DNA of 28,848 nucleotides, from the NCBI RefSeq assembly GCF_910588715.1, contig NZ_CAJURG010000007.1:71454-100301 (forward strand). The letters are read 5' to 3'. The stretch comes from an uncultured Clostridium sp. (GTDB taxonomy: Bacteria > Bacillota > Clostridia > Clostridiales > Clostridiaceae). Made by a program: the position numbers and the translations under genes. Positions 1-8,224 of this stretch are shown piece by piece (position 1 is the stretch's first letter; each line of letters starts with the position of its first letter). The notes below the pieces were generated by a model, which did no database searches, was not told the DNA's origin, and saw only the letters and a program-made list of their open reading frames with translations.

Positions 1-2
1 TA

Positions 3-218
3 AATAAACCTACTGACACTAAGCCTTCTTCTCCAAGTGAAGGTAATACTAACGTAAATAAACCTACTGACACTAAGCCTTCTTCTCCAAGTGAAGGTAA
101 TACTAACGTGAATAAACCTACTGACATTAAACCTTCTTCTCCAAGTGAAGGTAATACTAATGTAAATAAACCTACTGGCACTAAGCCTTCTTCTCCAAGC
201 GAAGAAAACACTAATGTA
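3..218 (+). repeat. Four tandem 54-bp in-frame repeats
   Basis: The units are 3-56, 57-110, 111-164 and 165-218. Each is 18 codons starting AAT AAA CCT ACT. Units 1 and 2 differ only at the last base (GTA versus GTG). Unit 3 has a few substitutions, and unit 4 changes GAC to GGC and GGT AAT to GAA AAC. Divergence therefore rises toward the 3' end, as expected when new copies arise by recombination or slippage on the 5' side. More copies probably lie before base 3. Confidence 0.9.
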
Positions 219-371
219 GATAAAACTTCTGATACTTCTACTTCAAATGAAGTAAATGATAATTTAAATAAAGCTTCTGATACTAAAAACTCTGAAATTA
301 CTAGTCAAACTAATGATGATAAAGTTGATACAGATAATAATGAATTAGAAAAAATTGAAGAAAATCTATAA
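3..371 (+). CDS. 3' end of a repeat-containing protein, probably surface or secreted (partial)
   Basis: The frame is open from base 3 to the TAA at 369-371, so this is the C-terminal 122 codons of a gene that begins before the window. A GTG at 108 could look like a start but lies inside a repeat and has no separate ribosome binding site. The visible protein has four 18-residue repeats rich in Pro, Ser, Thr, Asn and Lys (core KPTDTKPSSPSEGNTNV), then a degenerating tail rich in Asp, Asn and Ser that ends in acidic residues. There are no cysteines and no hydrophobic segment. The C-terminus has no LPXTG motif and no membrane anchor, so any attachment to the cell would depend on the missing N-terminal part. 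Low-complexity hydrophilic repeats like these are usual in linkers of clostridial cell-surface or secreted proteins. The function cannot be told from this fragment. Confidence 0.75.
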   Translation, partial: NKPTDTKPSSPSEGNTNVNKPTDTKPSSPSEGNTNVNKPTDIKPSSPSEGNTNVNKPTGTKPSSPSEENTNVDKTSDTSTSNEVNDNLNKASDTKNSEITSQTNDDKVDTDNNELEKIEENL

Positions 372-438
372 AAAATAATAAGTAAGCTTTATTAAAATAA
401 ATTTTATAAGTATATTAATAAAAACCTTATATAATTAA

Positions 439-489
439 AAGGCTCTATATCATATTAAATTAAAAACTTTTAATATGATATAGAGCCTT
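439..489. terminator. Bidirectional terminator between convergent genes
   Basis: A perfect 21-bp stem (439-459 with 469-489, core GGCTCTATATCATATT) has a 9-base loop, with A/T-rich flanks on both sides. It lies between the end of the repeat protein (plus) and the end of the hexosaminidase gene (minus) and can serve both. Confidence 0.85.
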
Positions 490-514
490 AATTATTACAA
501 CTATAATTTAATTC

Positions 515-2119
515 CTATTCTTCTGTCCACTTATAATAATTTACACCTTCATTTATTAATCTATCCTCTTGGGCTGATAACCTTGCTTTATAATCTTCCC
601 AGTTTCTTTTATCTTTAGGTGTCCATCCTATTTCAGCATATCCAATTAATCTTGGATATATCATATAATCCATTTGATCTTGTGTTGAAATTGTTTCTGT
701 CCATAAAGGTGCTTCTAATCCTAAAACTAATTTTTTAGGTGCATAATCCGTTGGATCCCATTTATAAGCTACATCTACAGGAATATATCCTGCCCAATCA
801 AGACCATAAGGTGTTTCTTCATTATACTTCATATCTAAATAAGTTTTACTTGAAATTGATACAAGTATTTTCATATTCTTTTTAACAGCTTCTTCATTTG
901 AATCTTTCCAATTTTGAAGTATTACATCAGAACTTATTTCTGATGAGGTATCTATTGGATCCCAACCTATTGGTTTCTTATCATACTTTTGTGCAATTTT
1001 AGCTACTCTTCCAACAAAATAATCATAATCTTCTTTTTTAGTGTTAAGTGCTTCATCTCCACCTATTTGAAGATATTTTGATGGAGACATTTGAGAAACT
1101 TCTCTAAAAATATCATCTATAAACTCATAAGTCTTTTCATTATGAGCCATAAAAGAACTAAAGCCTACATTAGTTCCAGTATATAAATCTGATCTCTTAC
1201 CATCTGGGTTTAAAAATCCATAGGAAGCTAATGCTGCATTTGTATGACCTGGCATATCAAACTCTGGAACTATTTCTACATATCTTTGCATTGCAAAATT
1301 TATTATATCTTTAAACTGTTCTTGTGTATAATATCCTCCTGGTCCTCCACCAACCTCTGTACTTCCACCTATAAGTGTTAATTCAGGATATTTTTTAATT
1401 TCTAAACGCCATCCTTGGTCGTCACTTAAATGTAAATGAACCATATTAATCTTATATTGAGCTGCTAAGTCTATTTGTCTTTTTATCTCATCAACAGTAA
1501 AAAAGTGTCTTGCAACATCTATCATTAATCCTCTATAACTATATTCTGGTTTATCCTTAATTAAGGATGCTGGTATTATCCACTCAATATTCTCAACAAC
1601 TTTATTACTATCAATTTCTGGAGGTAATATTTGTCTTAACGTCTGAACTCCTCTTGATATTCCTTCTGGCTTATATGCTATAATTTTAACACCTTTAGAT
1701 GTTGTATCAATTTCGTATCCTTCATATCCTAAATTTTCACTTGAATTTATAGTTGTTAAATATATACTCCCATCGACTGGCTTATCACTCGTAATAATCT
1801 CTAAATCAAACCCTGTTGATGAGCTTAGCTTTTCTCTTATAAATTCTGCAACCCATCTAATTTGTTCAGTTTCCTCATCATTGCTACCTTTTATATAAAT
1901 TGAACTATCTTTAGTTAATATAAATTTTCCTTCCTTACTTTGATAACTCATAGGCTTTGGAATAATTTTAATCCTTTCTTCGCTCCCCTCTTCATTAAAA
2001 ACATCCATCTCATCATAAATAGCCCCAGTATATAAACTAAAACTTGCTATAAATATAAATATTAATCCAATTAATATTAATAGAGGAATTTTTATATTTC
2101 TATTAAATATATTTTTCAT
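515..2119 (-). CDS. Beta-N-acetylhexosaminidase, GH20 family, membrane-anchored
   Basis: This hydrolyses terminal beta-linked N-acetylglucosamine or N-acetylgalactosamine from glycans such as mucin, host glycoconjugates or peptidoglycan fragments. Residues 11-30 form a hydrophobic signal anchor without a lipobox, so the enzyme should face outside and stay tethered. Residues 45-185 fit the GH20b domain. The catalytic barrel follows: YRGLMIDVARHF at 195-206, HLHLSDDQGWRLEI at 228-241, PGH at 290-292 and the catalytic Asp-Glu pair in GGDEA (D355, E356), the acid/base and the residue that orients the substrate acetamido group. At 534 residues it has little beyond these domains, with no carbohydrate-binding module visible. 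The ATG start is preceded by AAAGGGTG. The gene is divergent from the Crp/Fnr gene and ends at a shared terminator. The family call is firm; the natural substrate is not known. Confidence 0.93.
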   Translation of the reverse strand: MKNIFNRNIKIPLLILIGLIFIFIASFSLYTGAIYDEMDVFNEEGSEERIKIIPKPMSYQSKEGKFILTKDSSIYIKGSNDEETEQIRWVAEFIREKLSSSTGFDLEIITSDKPVDGSIYLTTINSSENLGYEGYEIDTTSKGVKIIAYKPEGISRGVQTLRQILPPEIDSNKVVENIEWIIPASLIKDKPEYSYRGLMIDVARHFFTVDEIKRQIDLAAQYKINMVHLHLSDDQGWRLEIKKYPELTLIGGSTEVGGGPGGYYTQEQFKDIINFAMQRYVEIVPEFDMPGHTNAALASYGFLNPDGKRSDLYTGTNVGFSSFMAHNEKTYEFIDDIFREVSQMSPSKYLQIGGDEALNTKKEDYDYFVGRVAKIAQKYDKKPIGWDPIDTSSEISSDVILQNWKDSNEEAVKKNMKILVSISSKTYLDMKYNEETPYGLDWAGYIPVDVAYKWDPTDYAPKKLVLGLEAPLWTETISTQDQMDYMIYPRLIGYAEIGWTPKDKRNWEDYKARLSAQEDRLINEGVNYYKWTEE

Positions 2120-2218
2120 TTGTACACACCCTTTAAATTTATTATGTTTTATAAATTTTATTATTTGTCTTTATTCTTATCTTAATACAAAAGCATAATA
2201 ATTTATTACATACTTTTA

Positions 2219-2233
2219 TGTGACTAAATCACA
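2219..2233. promoter_or_regulatory. Candidate Crp/Fnr-family operator
   Basis: TGTGACTAAATCACA has TGTGA/TCACA arms around a 5-base centre. It lies between the divergent hexosaminidase and Crp/Fnr genes, about 40 bases upstream of a possible -10 (TATAAG, 2266-2271) for the regulator. The arms match the E. coli CRP half-site, but CRP uses a 6-base centre. It may be a site for the adjacent regulator. This is an inference from position and symmetry. Confidence 0.45.
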
Positions 2234-2300
2234 AAATATATTCATATTAAATACATAATATATTGTATAAGATAAATTTTTTATTTATAGGAGAGACGAT

Positions 2301-2966
2301 ATGATTAATAACTCACAACTTTATATAAATCAGCTTTATGAAGCATATCCAATTTTAGCTCAAATAGATGAAAATAATAATGGTATTATAACAGAAAGAG
2401 CTATATTTAAAGAACTTTTATCTGATGAATACTTAACAACACCTGAAGATGAATGTATAGGCTTTTTATTTGTTATAAGTGGAAATATAAAAATTCAAAA
2501 GATAAATAAAAAGGGTGATGAAACTAATCTTTACAATATTGAAAAAGGGCAATTATGTCATGAAGCACTGAGTTGCTTTATGAACTGTAATCCATTAAAC
2601 ATTGTAGGAAAAGCACTTCAAGATTCTAAAATATGTGTTATTCCATTTGCTATAGCTAATAAATACTTATTAAAAGATTATTTATTTTTACAGTATATAT
2701 ATAAAGATTTATATAGCAAATTTAAAATAATAATAAATGTAAAAGAAGAAATTAAACATGAATCATTAACAAATAGATTAGTTAAGTTACTTATAAGTAA
2801 AAAAAGTAAAAATATTTATTTAACTCATAACGATTTAGCATTTGAATTAGATTCGGCAAGAGAGGTTGTAAGTAGAAAACTAAAGGAACTAGAACAAAAA
2901 GGATATTTAAAATTAAGTAGAGGAAAAATACAAATAGAAAAAGATTTAAATGAAATTATAAATTAA
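2301..2966 (+). CDS. Crp/Fnr-family transcriptional regulator with a cysteine cluster
   Basis: The 221-residue protein has an N-terminal cyclic-nucleotide-binding-type beta-barrel (about 15-115), a long helix, and a C-terminal winged helix-turn-helix (about 155-218, LTHNDLAFELDSAREVVSRK). Cysteines 52, 86, 92, 96 and 112 all lie in the sensor domain. The cluster CHEALSCFMNC at 86-96 sits where related regulators keep a pair of conserved cysteines, which suggests redox, sulfur or metal sensing, not cAMP binding; I do not see the Arg/Glu phosphate-binding cassette expected for cAMP. The ATG follows a good site (GGAGAG, 6-base gap). The gene ends 25 bases before the CoA-disulfide reductase start and is probably cotranscribed with it, so it likely regulates that enzyme. 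The signal it senses is inferred. Confidence 0.85.
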   Translation: MINNSQLYINQLYEAYPILAQIDENNNGIITERAIFKELLSDEYLTTPEDECIGFLFVISGNIKIQKINKKGDETNLYNIEKGQLCHEALSCFMNCNPLNIVGKALQDSKICVIPFAIANKYLLKDYLFLQYIYKDLYSKFKIIINVKEEIKHESLTNRLVKLLISKKSKNIYLTHNDLAFELDSAREVVSRKLKELEQKGYLKLSRGKIQIEKDLNEIIN

Positions 2967-2991
2967 TATATTAAAAATGGGGTGTAATTGT

Positions 2992-4692
2992 ATGAATAAG
3001 AGAATTTTAATTGTTGGAGGAGTTGCTGGTGGTGCATCAGCTGCTACAAGACTTAGGAGAAATAATGAAAAAGATGAAATTATAATGTTTGAAAAAGGTC
3101 CTCATGTATCATTTTCAAATTGTACCTTACCATATCATTTAAGTGGAACAATTCAAAGTGCAAATAGATTAGTTTTAATGAGTCCTGAAAAGTTTAAAGC
3201 TCAGTATAATATAGAAGCAAGAGTTAGCAGTGAAGTTTTATCTATAGACAAAGACAAAAAAGAAATTAAAGTTAAAAACTTATTAACTAATGAAATTTAT
3301 ACTGAAACTTACGACAAGCTTATTTTATCACCAGGGGCTAGACCTATTGTACCTAACATTCCCGGAATAGAAAACGTTAATATATTTACAATAAGAAATG
3401 TTGTAGATATTTCTAAACTAAATAAATTTATTCAGGATTTAAATGTAAAAGATGTAGCTGTAATAGGTGGTGGATATATTGGCGTTGAAGCTGCTGAAAA
3501 TTTAATTGAAGGTGGATATAATACTTCATTAATAGAAGCAACTCCTCAAATTCTAAAGCCCTTTGATTATGATATGGTACAAATTCTTCACAAAGAAATG
3601 ATGGATAATGGTGTTAATTTAATTGTTGATAATAAAGTTACTAAATTTGAAAAAGATACAGTAATATTATCTTCTGGAGACAAAATTAAAGCTACTGCTG
3701 TAGTAATGGCAATAGGGGTCTCCCCTGAAATAGAACTTGCCAAAAATGCAGGTCTTGAAATTGGTGAAACTGGCGCAATAAAGGTTGATAGTAACTACAA
3801 AACTAGTGATAATGATATTTATGCTATAGGAGATGCTATCGAAGTATATAATGCATTAACTCACAGACATACTAAACTCTCATTAGCAGGCCCAGCTCAA
3901 AAGGCAGCAAGGAGTGTAGCTGATAATATAAATGGAAAAATTACTACAAATAAAGGGTATATAGGTTCAAGTGCAATTAAAGTATTTAATTATAATGCTG
4001 CATCAACAGGATTAAATGAAGCCTTAATTAACTCATTAAATATGGATATAAAATATGACATAGTTAGAATTTCTACAAATGACAAGGTTGGAATTATGCC
4101 TAACTCTTCACCTATTCACTTTAAACTTATATTTGAAGTTCCAACTGGAAAAGTTTTAGGTGCTCAAGCTATAGGTAAAGGGGATGCTGTTAAAAGAATT
4201 GATGTAATTGCAACGGCTATTAAGTTTGGTGCTACCGTTGAGGATTTAAAAGACTTAGAACTATGTTATGCCCCACCATTTGGAACTGCTAAAGATGTGG
4301 TGAATTATGCTGGTTATGTTGCTTCAAATCTTTTAAGTAGGTCATTTAAACAAATAAATGTTGATAAAGTAAGGGATTTAGTTGAAAATGGAGCTTATAT
4401 AATAGATGTAAGAGAAAGAATTGAATTTGAAAAAGGTCATATTAAAGGAGCTATTAATATTCCCTTAAGTCAATTAAGAGAAAGAATAAATGAAATTCCT
4501 AAGGATGAAACAGTTTATCTTCACTGTAGAACAGGTCAAAGAAGTTATAATGCTGTTTTAGCTCTTCAAAACTTAGGATATAGTAATGTAATAAATATAA
4601 CTGGAAGCTTTTTAGACTTATCATTTTATGAAGCATATAATGATAAAGTTAAAAATAGAGAAAGTATACTAACAAATTATAATTTTAAATAA
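2992..4692 (+). CDS. cdr: CoA-disulfide reductase / persulfide reductase with C-terminal rhodanese domain
   Basis: This FAD- and NAD(P)H-dependent enzyme of the CoADR-rhodanese type reduces CoA disulfide, CoA persulfide or polysulfide in the cytosol. The FAD site is at 8-19 (VGGVAGGASAAT). The single redox cysteine C44 is in SFSNCTLPY, the position of Cys43 in known CoA-disulfide reductases. The second nucleotide-binding motif is VIGGGYIGVEAAE (157-169), and the second FAD motif is IYAIGDA (276-282). The dimerisation domain includes CYAPPFGTAKD (425-435). Residues 455-555 are a rhodanese domain with active loop CRTGQR (C512). An ATG at 2977 is in frame, but it would place the GGGGTG ribosome binding site (2979-2984) inside the gene, so ATG 2992 (566 residues) is chosen. 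With the preceding cysteine-rich Crp/Fnr gene it forms a likely sulfur or disulfide-stress operon. A hairpin terminator follows. Confidence 0.92.
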   Translation: MNKRILIVGGVAGGASAATRLRRNNEKDEIIMFEKGPHVSFSNCTLPYHLSGTIQSANRLVLMSPEKFKAQYNIEARVSSEVLSIDKDKKEIKVKNLLTNEIYTETYDKLILSPGARPIVPNIPGIENVNIFTIRNVVDISKLNKFIQDLNVKDVAVIGGGYIGVEAAENLIEGGYNTSLIEATPQILKPFDYDMVQILHKEMMDNGVNLIVDNKVTKFEKDTVILSSGDKIKATAVVMAIGVSPEIELAKNAGLEIGETGAIKVDSNYKTSDNDIYAIGDAIEVYNALTHRHTKLSLAGPAQKAARSVADNINGKITTNKGYIGSSAIKVFNYNAASTGLNEALINSLNMDIKYDIVRISTNDKVGIMPNSSPIHFKLIFEVPTGKVLGAQAIGKGDAVKRIDVIATAIKFGATVEDLKDLELCYAPPFGTAKDVVNYAGYVASNLLSRSFKQINVDKVRDLVENGAYIIDVRERIEFEKGHIKGAINIPLSQLRERINEIPKDETVYLHCRTGQRSYNAVLALQNLGYSNVINITGSFLDLSFYEAYNDKVKNRESILTNYNFK

Positions 4693-4700
4693 AAAACTTT

Positions 4701-4731
4701 AAGGGAGTTAGGTATAAATCCTACTCCCTTT
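4701..4731 (+). terminator. Terminator after cdr
   Basis: AAGGGAGT pairs with ACTCCCTT, and AGG/CCT extends the stem past a one-base bulge. T-rich sequence follows. It lies 8 bases after the cdr stop codon. Confidence 0.75.
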
Positions 4732-4761
4732 GATTAATTTTATTAATCATTAAATAAATAA

Positions 4762-5664
4762 TTAAGCATGAGATAACATTGGAAACATAATCTTTTCATT
4801 ATCAAATATATTTTCTTTCTTACTCTTAATGTATAAAGCATTATCATCATCATTTATTAACTCTTTATTATACTCATAATTACTTATAGGGGTAAATCCT
4901 AATTTAACAATTTTAGTTTTCTCACCAATTAATGAATTAATAATATTATTTAAATCTATATTTTTATTCATAAATATATCTTAAATAAATAATTCTTCAC
5001 TATCATATTCACAAATTGCTATTGATTTGTATTTTTCAATATAATAAATATTATCTTTTAAGAAATCTAAACAATAAAACATAATTAGGTTTTTATTTTC
5101 CTTAACATGAAGCTTTGAAATTTGAATACTATTACAAATTATTTCTTCTAACAGTTTCCTATCCTCATTGTAATCAATATATATTTTTCTAACTATTTCA
5201 TTATCTTTTCTCTTATTAGTTTTTATAAAACATTGATACTCATAAAATCTCTTAAATCCAAACTTAGGATAAAAATCTAATACAGTATCATTTGCAAAAA
5301 GATATATGCAATCACATTTATTTTCCCACTCATCTAAAACCTTTTCCATGAGAAGTCTTGCTAAACCTTGATTTCTATATCTTTCATCAGTCATTACTGT
5401 TCCAATTTGAATAAATTTTTTCTCCTCTCCATCAATATTAATTTCCATAATATTGACAGATACATTAGCTACTACTTTATTATCGTCTAATAATGAATAT
5501 GGTATATATTTATCTCCCAAATATCCTTCCTTATACCACTTTTTAAAATTAAAACCATAAGTTTTTTCTGTTAGTTTATTAAACTCTTATCTTAAATTTT
5601 CGTCTTCTCTGTAATTTTTTACATAACTATATTGCTTATTATTTATTAATACCTTTTCGCTCAC
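4762..5664 (-). pseudogene. GNAT-family N-acetyltransferase interrupted by two in-frame stop codons
   Basis: One reading frame runs from GTG at 5664 (AAGGAG, 6-base gap, upstream) to the stop at 4762, 300 sense-length codons, broken only by TAA at 5587-5589 (codon 26) and TAA at 4981-4983 (codon 228). No base is gained or lost. Codons 10-60 read as a coherent N-terminus (YVKNYREDENLR, stop, EFNKLTEKTYGFNFKKWYKEGY). The acetyl-CoA loop is in VMTDERYRNQGLARLL, followed by DFYPKFGFKRFYEY. After the second stop the frame continues coherently (NKNIDLNNIINSL to FPMLSHA). Both breaks are single-codon changes; for instance AAA to TAA and TAT to TAA would do it. The middle piece could in principle restart at TTG 5520 to give 179 residues, but that start lacks a ribosome binding site and loses the N-terminus. 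The gene starts 14 bases after the CmpB-like gene. The acyl acceptor is unknown. Confidence 0.85.
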
Positions 5665-5678
5665 CTTTTACTCCTTAT

Positions 5679-6455
5679 TTACTCATCTTTATTATCTAAC
5701 TCCTTGATTTCCCTCATTGCAGCTTCATATCTCTTTGCTCTTGCATTTGGGTTTCTTCTTAATATTTTTATAGAGCTTATATAAACTCTATTTTCAGCAT
5801 TATTAATTCTTGACTCATATGCCTTTAGTCTAGATAAACATTCCGCAAATTCATCTTTTAACTTACTTGATTCATCCTTAATCCTTAATGATAACTTATC
5901 AATAATGCTATTTCTTTCAGTAAATCTAATCAATAAATCTTTCAAATCCATTGCTTCATTAAAGGATTGTACAGCATCAATTGTAATAAAAATAGTTATA
6001 ATATATGAACTCACTTCTACTATAAAACTTGGAGTATTGTTAACTAAATTATCTATTGGTGGATTTACAACCTTAACTAATAGCAATGAAAAAACTCCCC
6101 AAGCTAAAGAACATAATAAACAAACATATCCATTAATATTAAATGGTTGCGAAGTATAATCCCAATATCTAACATGAAATAACTTTTCCATTAATGCTCC
6201 AGTTATATACTCTAATATAGTTGCAGAAATCATTCCTATAACAAATATTAATAAAATATTATTCTGAACCCTTAATGTAGAAATCAACACTACTATAGCA
6301 CCCGTACCATAAATGGGTAAAAAAGGACCTTTTAAAAATCCTCTATTTACCCACTTATGACTCTTTAAAGATACATAACAAGATTCCCATATCCATCCCA
6401 TAAAACAATAAATATAAAACACTATAAGCCATTGATGTATTGTATATATATTCAT
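5679..6455 (-). CDS. CmpB-like (putative ABC transporter type IV) membrane protein
   Basis: This 258-residue protein resembles the family named ABC_trans_CmpB, whose biochemical role is not established. Membrane segments are visible at about 7-24, 44-61, 67-89, 107-130 and 142-163. The hydrophilic C-terminus (170-258) is mostly charged helix with likely coiled-coil character. Family-like features include the early GWIWES segment, RGFLKGPFLPIYG (38-50) and a WDYTSQPFNINGYVCL stretch before the fourth membrane segment. Start ATG 6455 follows a GGGGGG site. It is the first gene of a two-gene unit with the broken acetyltransferase. No nucleotide-binding ABC subunit lies nearby, so a transport role is not supported by the surroundings. 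Confidence 0.75.
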   Translation of the reverse strand: MNIYTIHQWLIVFYIYCFMGWIWESCYVSLKSHKWVNRGFLKGPFLPIYGTGAIVVLISTLRVQNNILLIFVIGMISATILEYITGALMEKLFHVRYWDYTSQPFNINGYVCLLCSLAWGVFSLLLVKVVNPPIDNLVNNTPSFIVEVSSYIITIFITIDAVQSFNEAMDLKDLLIRFTERNSIIDKLSLRIKDESSKLKDEFAECLSRLKAYESRINNAENRVYISSIKILRRNPNARAKRYEAAMREIKELDNKDE

Positions 6456-6498
6456 TTATTCCCCCCACTTATGAGCACTAATATCTTTAAAATAAAAA

Positions 6499-6540
6499 AA
6501 CTTCAGAAAAATTATCTATAAAAAATCTTTTTCTGAAGTT
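6499..6540 (-). terminator. Terminator after the M32 carboxypeptidase gene
   Basis: A 13-bp stem (AACTTCAGAAAAA at 6499-6511 with TTTTTCTGAAGTT at 6528-6540) lies 8 bases past the stop of the minus-strand carboxypeptidase gene. The minus strand continues with a T-rich run. Confidence 0.8.
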
Positions 6541-6547
6541 AATTTAT

Positions 6548-8071
6548 TTAATAATTATATATTTTCTTATACTTATTATCTAAATATTCAATAAAATATT
6601 TTGCTTGAAGTTCTTCTCCTGTAATTCTCTTTATTAAATCACTTGGGTCATAAAGATTTGCACATTCATGAACATTTTCTTTTAACCATTCATATACAGA
6701 ATTTAAATCTCCCTTTTCTATTTCATCATATATATTAGGGATATCTTTAATCATTTCATTTAACAGTTGTGCTCCATAAAGATTTCCTAAAGCATAGCTT
6801 GGAAAATATCCAAAAGATCCATCTGACCAATGCATATCTTGAAGAACTCCAAGCTTATCACTTGGTGATTCTATTCCTAGATATTCCTTATATTTTTCAT
6901 TCCAAACTCTAGGTAAATCAGCCACTTGAATTTTATCATTTATAAGTAATTTTTCTATTTCGTATCTTATAATTATATGAATACTATAAGTCAATTCATC
7001 TGCTTCTGTTCTTATTAATGAAGGTTCTACCTTATTTATAGCATTATAAAATTCCTCTTTCGTAACAGCTTCAAACTGATTTTTAAATATTTCTTTAGCT
7101 TCTTTATATAAATAGCTACAAAATGCTTTATTTCTTCCAATTATATTTTCATAAAATCTTGATTGAGATTCATGAATAGCCATAGATGCTGCAACATTTA
7201 ATCCAGTACCTTCAAGATAATCTGGTATATTCTGCTCGTATATTCCATGTCCACCTTCATGTATTGCAGAAAACATTGCTGATGTAAAATCATTTAAATA
7301 ATAATGATTTGTTATCCTAACATCTTTATTACTCATGTCTAAAGTATATGGGTGTTCAGTTTCATCCATTCTTCCTGATTTAAAATCAAATCCCATAGTT
7401 TTTAAAATCTTAATACAAAATCTTTTTTGATCTTCTATAGGAAATTCTTTTCCGTAAAAAACATTAGATATTTCTACTTTGCTATTATTTATCTTTTTTA
7501 ATATTGTAACAATTCCATCTCTTAATTCATCAAAAACTTTATCTAATTTTTCCACAGTAAGTCCTGCTTCATAATCATCTAGTAAAGCATTATACTTATT
7601 TCCTTTATATCCCTTATATTTTATTGACTTCTTTGTAAGCTCTACTATCTTTTCTAAATCAGGCTTAAATATTTCAAAATTATCTTCATTTTTAGCCTTT
7701 TCCCAAGATAATTGACCTCTAGAAGCTGCTAATGAAAACTCTTTTATAAATTCTTCTGGAAATATCTTTTCTTTTTCATAATTCTTTTTAAGTTCATGTA
7801 ACATTCTTTTATGAACAAAATCTAATTTATCTTCATTTTTTTCAAAAAACTTAATAAAGTTATGAATTTCCTTTGAAACAGATAAATTATGTGATTGCAT
7901 TTGCATAAAAGACATTGTTTCTGCTCTATGTTCTGCCACGTTTTCTGGCATTCCTGTAGTCATATCCCAATACATAAGACTTCCTACATTTTTATAATGA
8001 TTAATAATTTTTAAATAATCTGAAAGCTCATCTAACTTTTTCTTTATTTTATCCAAAAAATTAGCCCCCAT
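6548..8071 (-). CDS. M32-family metallocarboxypeptidase (carboxypeptidase Taq type)
   Basis: This is a cytosolic zinc carboxypeptidase that trims C-terminal residues from peptides. At 507 residues it matches the family's usual length. The zinc site HEGGH is at 271-275, with the third ligand region in HESQSRFYEN (300-309). Other M32 signatures are HPYTL (240-244), DVRITNHYY (250-258), IRTEADELTY and LQDMHWSDGSFGYFPSY near the C-terminus. No signal peptide is present. The start is uncertain: ATG 8071 has no clear ribosome binding site. GGGGG in codons 2-3 would be well placed for a TTG start at codon 6 (8054-8056), giving 502 residues. The gene stands alone, with a terminator after it. A housekeeping peptide-recycling role is likely. 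Confidence 0.92.
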   Translation of the reverse strand: MGANFLDKIKKKLDELSDYLKIINHYKNVGSLMYWDMTTGMPENVAEHRAETMSFMQMQSHNLSVSKEIHNFIKFFEKNEDKLDFVHKRMLHELKKNYEKEKIFPEEFIKEFSLAASRGQLSWEKAKNEDNFEIFKPDLEKIVELTKKSIKYKGYKGNKYNALLDDYEAGLTVEKLDKVFDELRDGIVTILKKINNSKVEISNVFYGKEFPIEDQKRFCIKILKTMGFDFKSGRMDETEHPYTLDMSNKDVRITNHYYLNDFTSAMFSAIHEGGHGIYEQNIPDYLEGTGLNVAASMAIHESQSRFYENIIGRNKAFCSYLYKEAKEIFKNQFEAVTKEEFYNAINKVEPSLIRTEADELTYSIHIIIRYEIEKLLINDKIQVADLPRVWNEKYKEYLGIESPSDKLGVLQDMHWSDGSFGYFPSYALGNLYGAQLLNEMIKDIPNIYDEIEKGDLNSVYEWLKENVHECANLYDPSDLIKRITGEELQAKYFIEYLDNKYKKIYNY

Positions 8072-8167
8072 TTCTATATTTTCTATTTATTTAATTATAT
8101 ACTTTATTTTTATTTAAATGAATTCTTGATTATTATTTACTTCTATATATAATTAATATATAAAAAT

Positions 8168-8210
8168 TACCTCCAAAGTCAATTTAAAATACTAATTGAC
8201 TTTGGAGGTA
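8168..8210 (-). terminator. Terminator after the oligo-1,6-glucosidase gene
   Basis: A perfect 17-bp stem (8168-8184 with 8194-8210, core CCTCCAAAGTCAATT) lies 15 bases past the stop of the glucosidase gene. On the minus strand a T-rich tail follows. Confidence 0.85.
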
Positions 8211-8224
8211 TCTATAAAAAAATC

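Noticed and set aside
3..218. Possible CRISPR-like array
   Set aside because: The 54-bp units are directly adjacent without spacers and stay in one coding frame, so they are protein repeats.
2219..2233. Classical cAMP-CRP site
   Set aside because: The spacing is 5 bases, not 6, and cAMP-CRP control is not expected in clostridia. It is kept only as a candidate for the local Crp/Fnr-type protein.
2977..2991. Upstream ATG for the CoA-disulfide reductase (MGCNC extension with two cysteines)
   Set aside because: The extension is the ribosome binding site GGGGTG read as codons; the FAD motif is correctly placed from ATG 2992.
4762..5664. Stop-codon readthrough or recoding to make a full-length acetyltransferase
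   Set aside because: TAA ends many other genes here and I see no recoding structure. Two nonsense changes are a simpler explanation.
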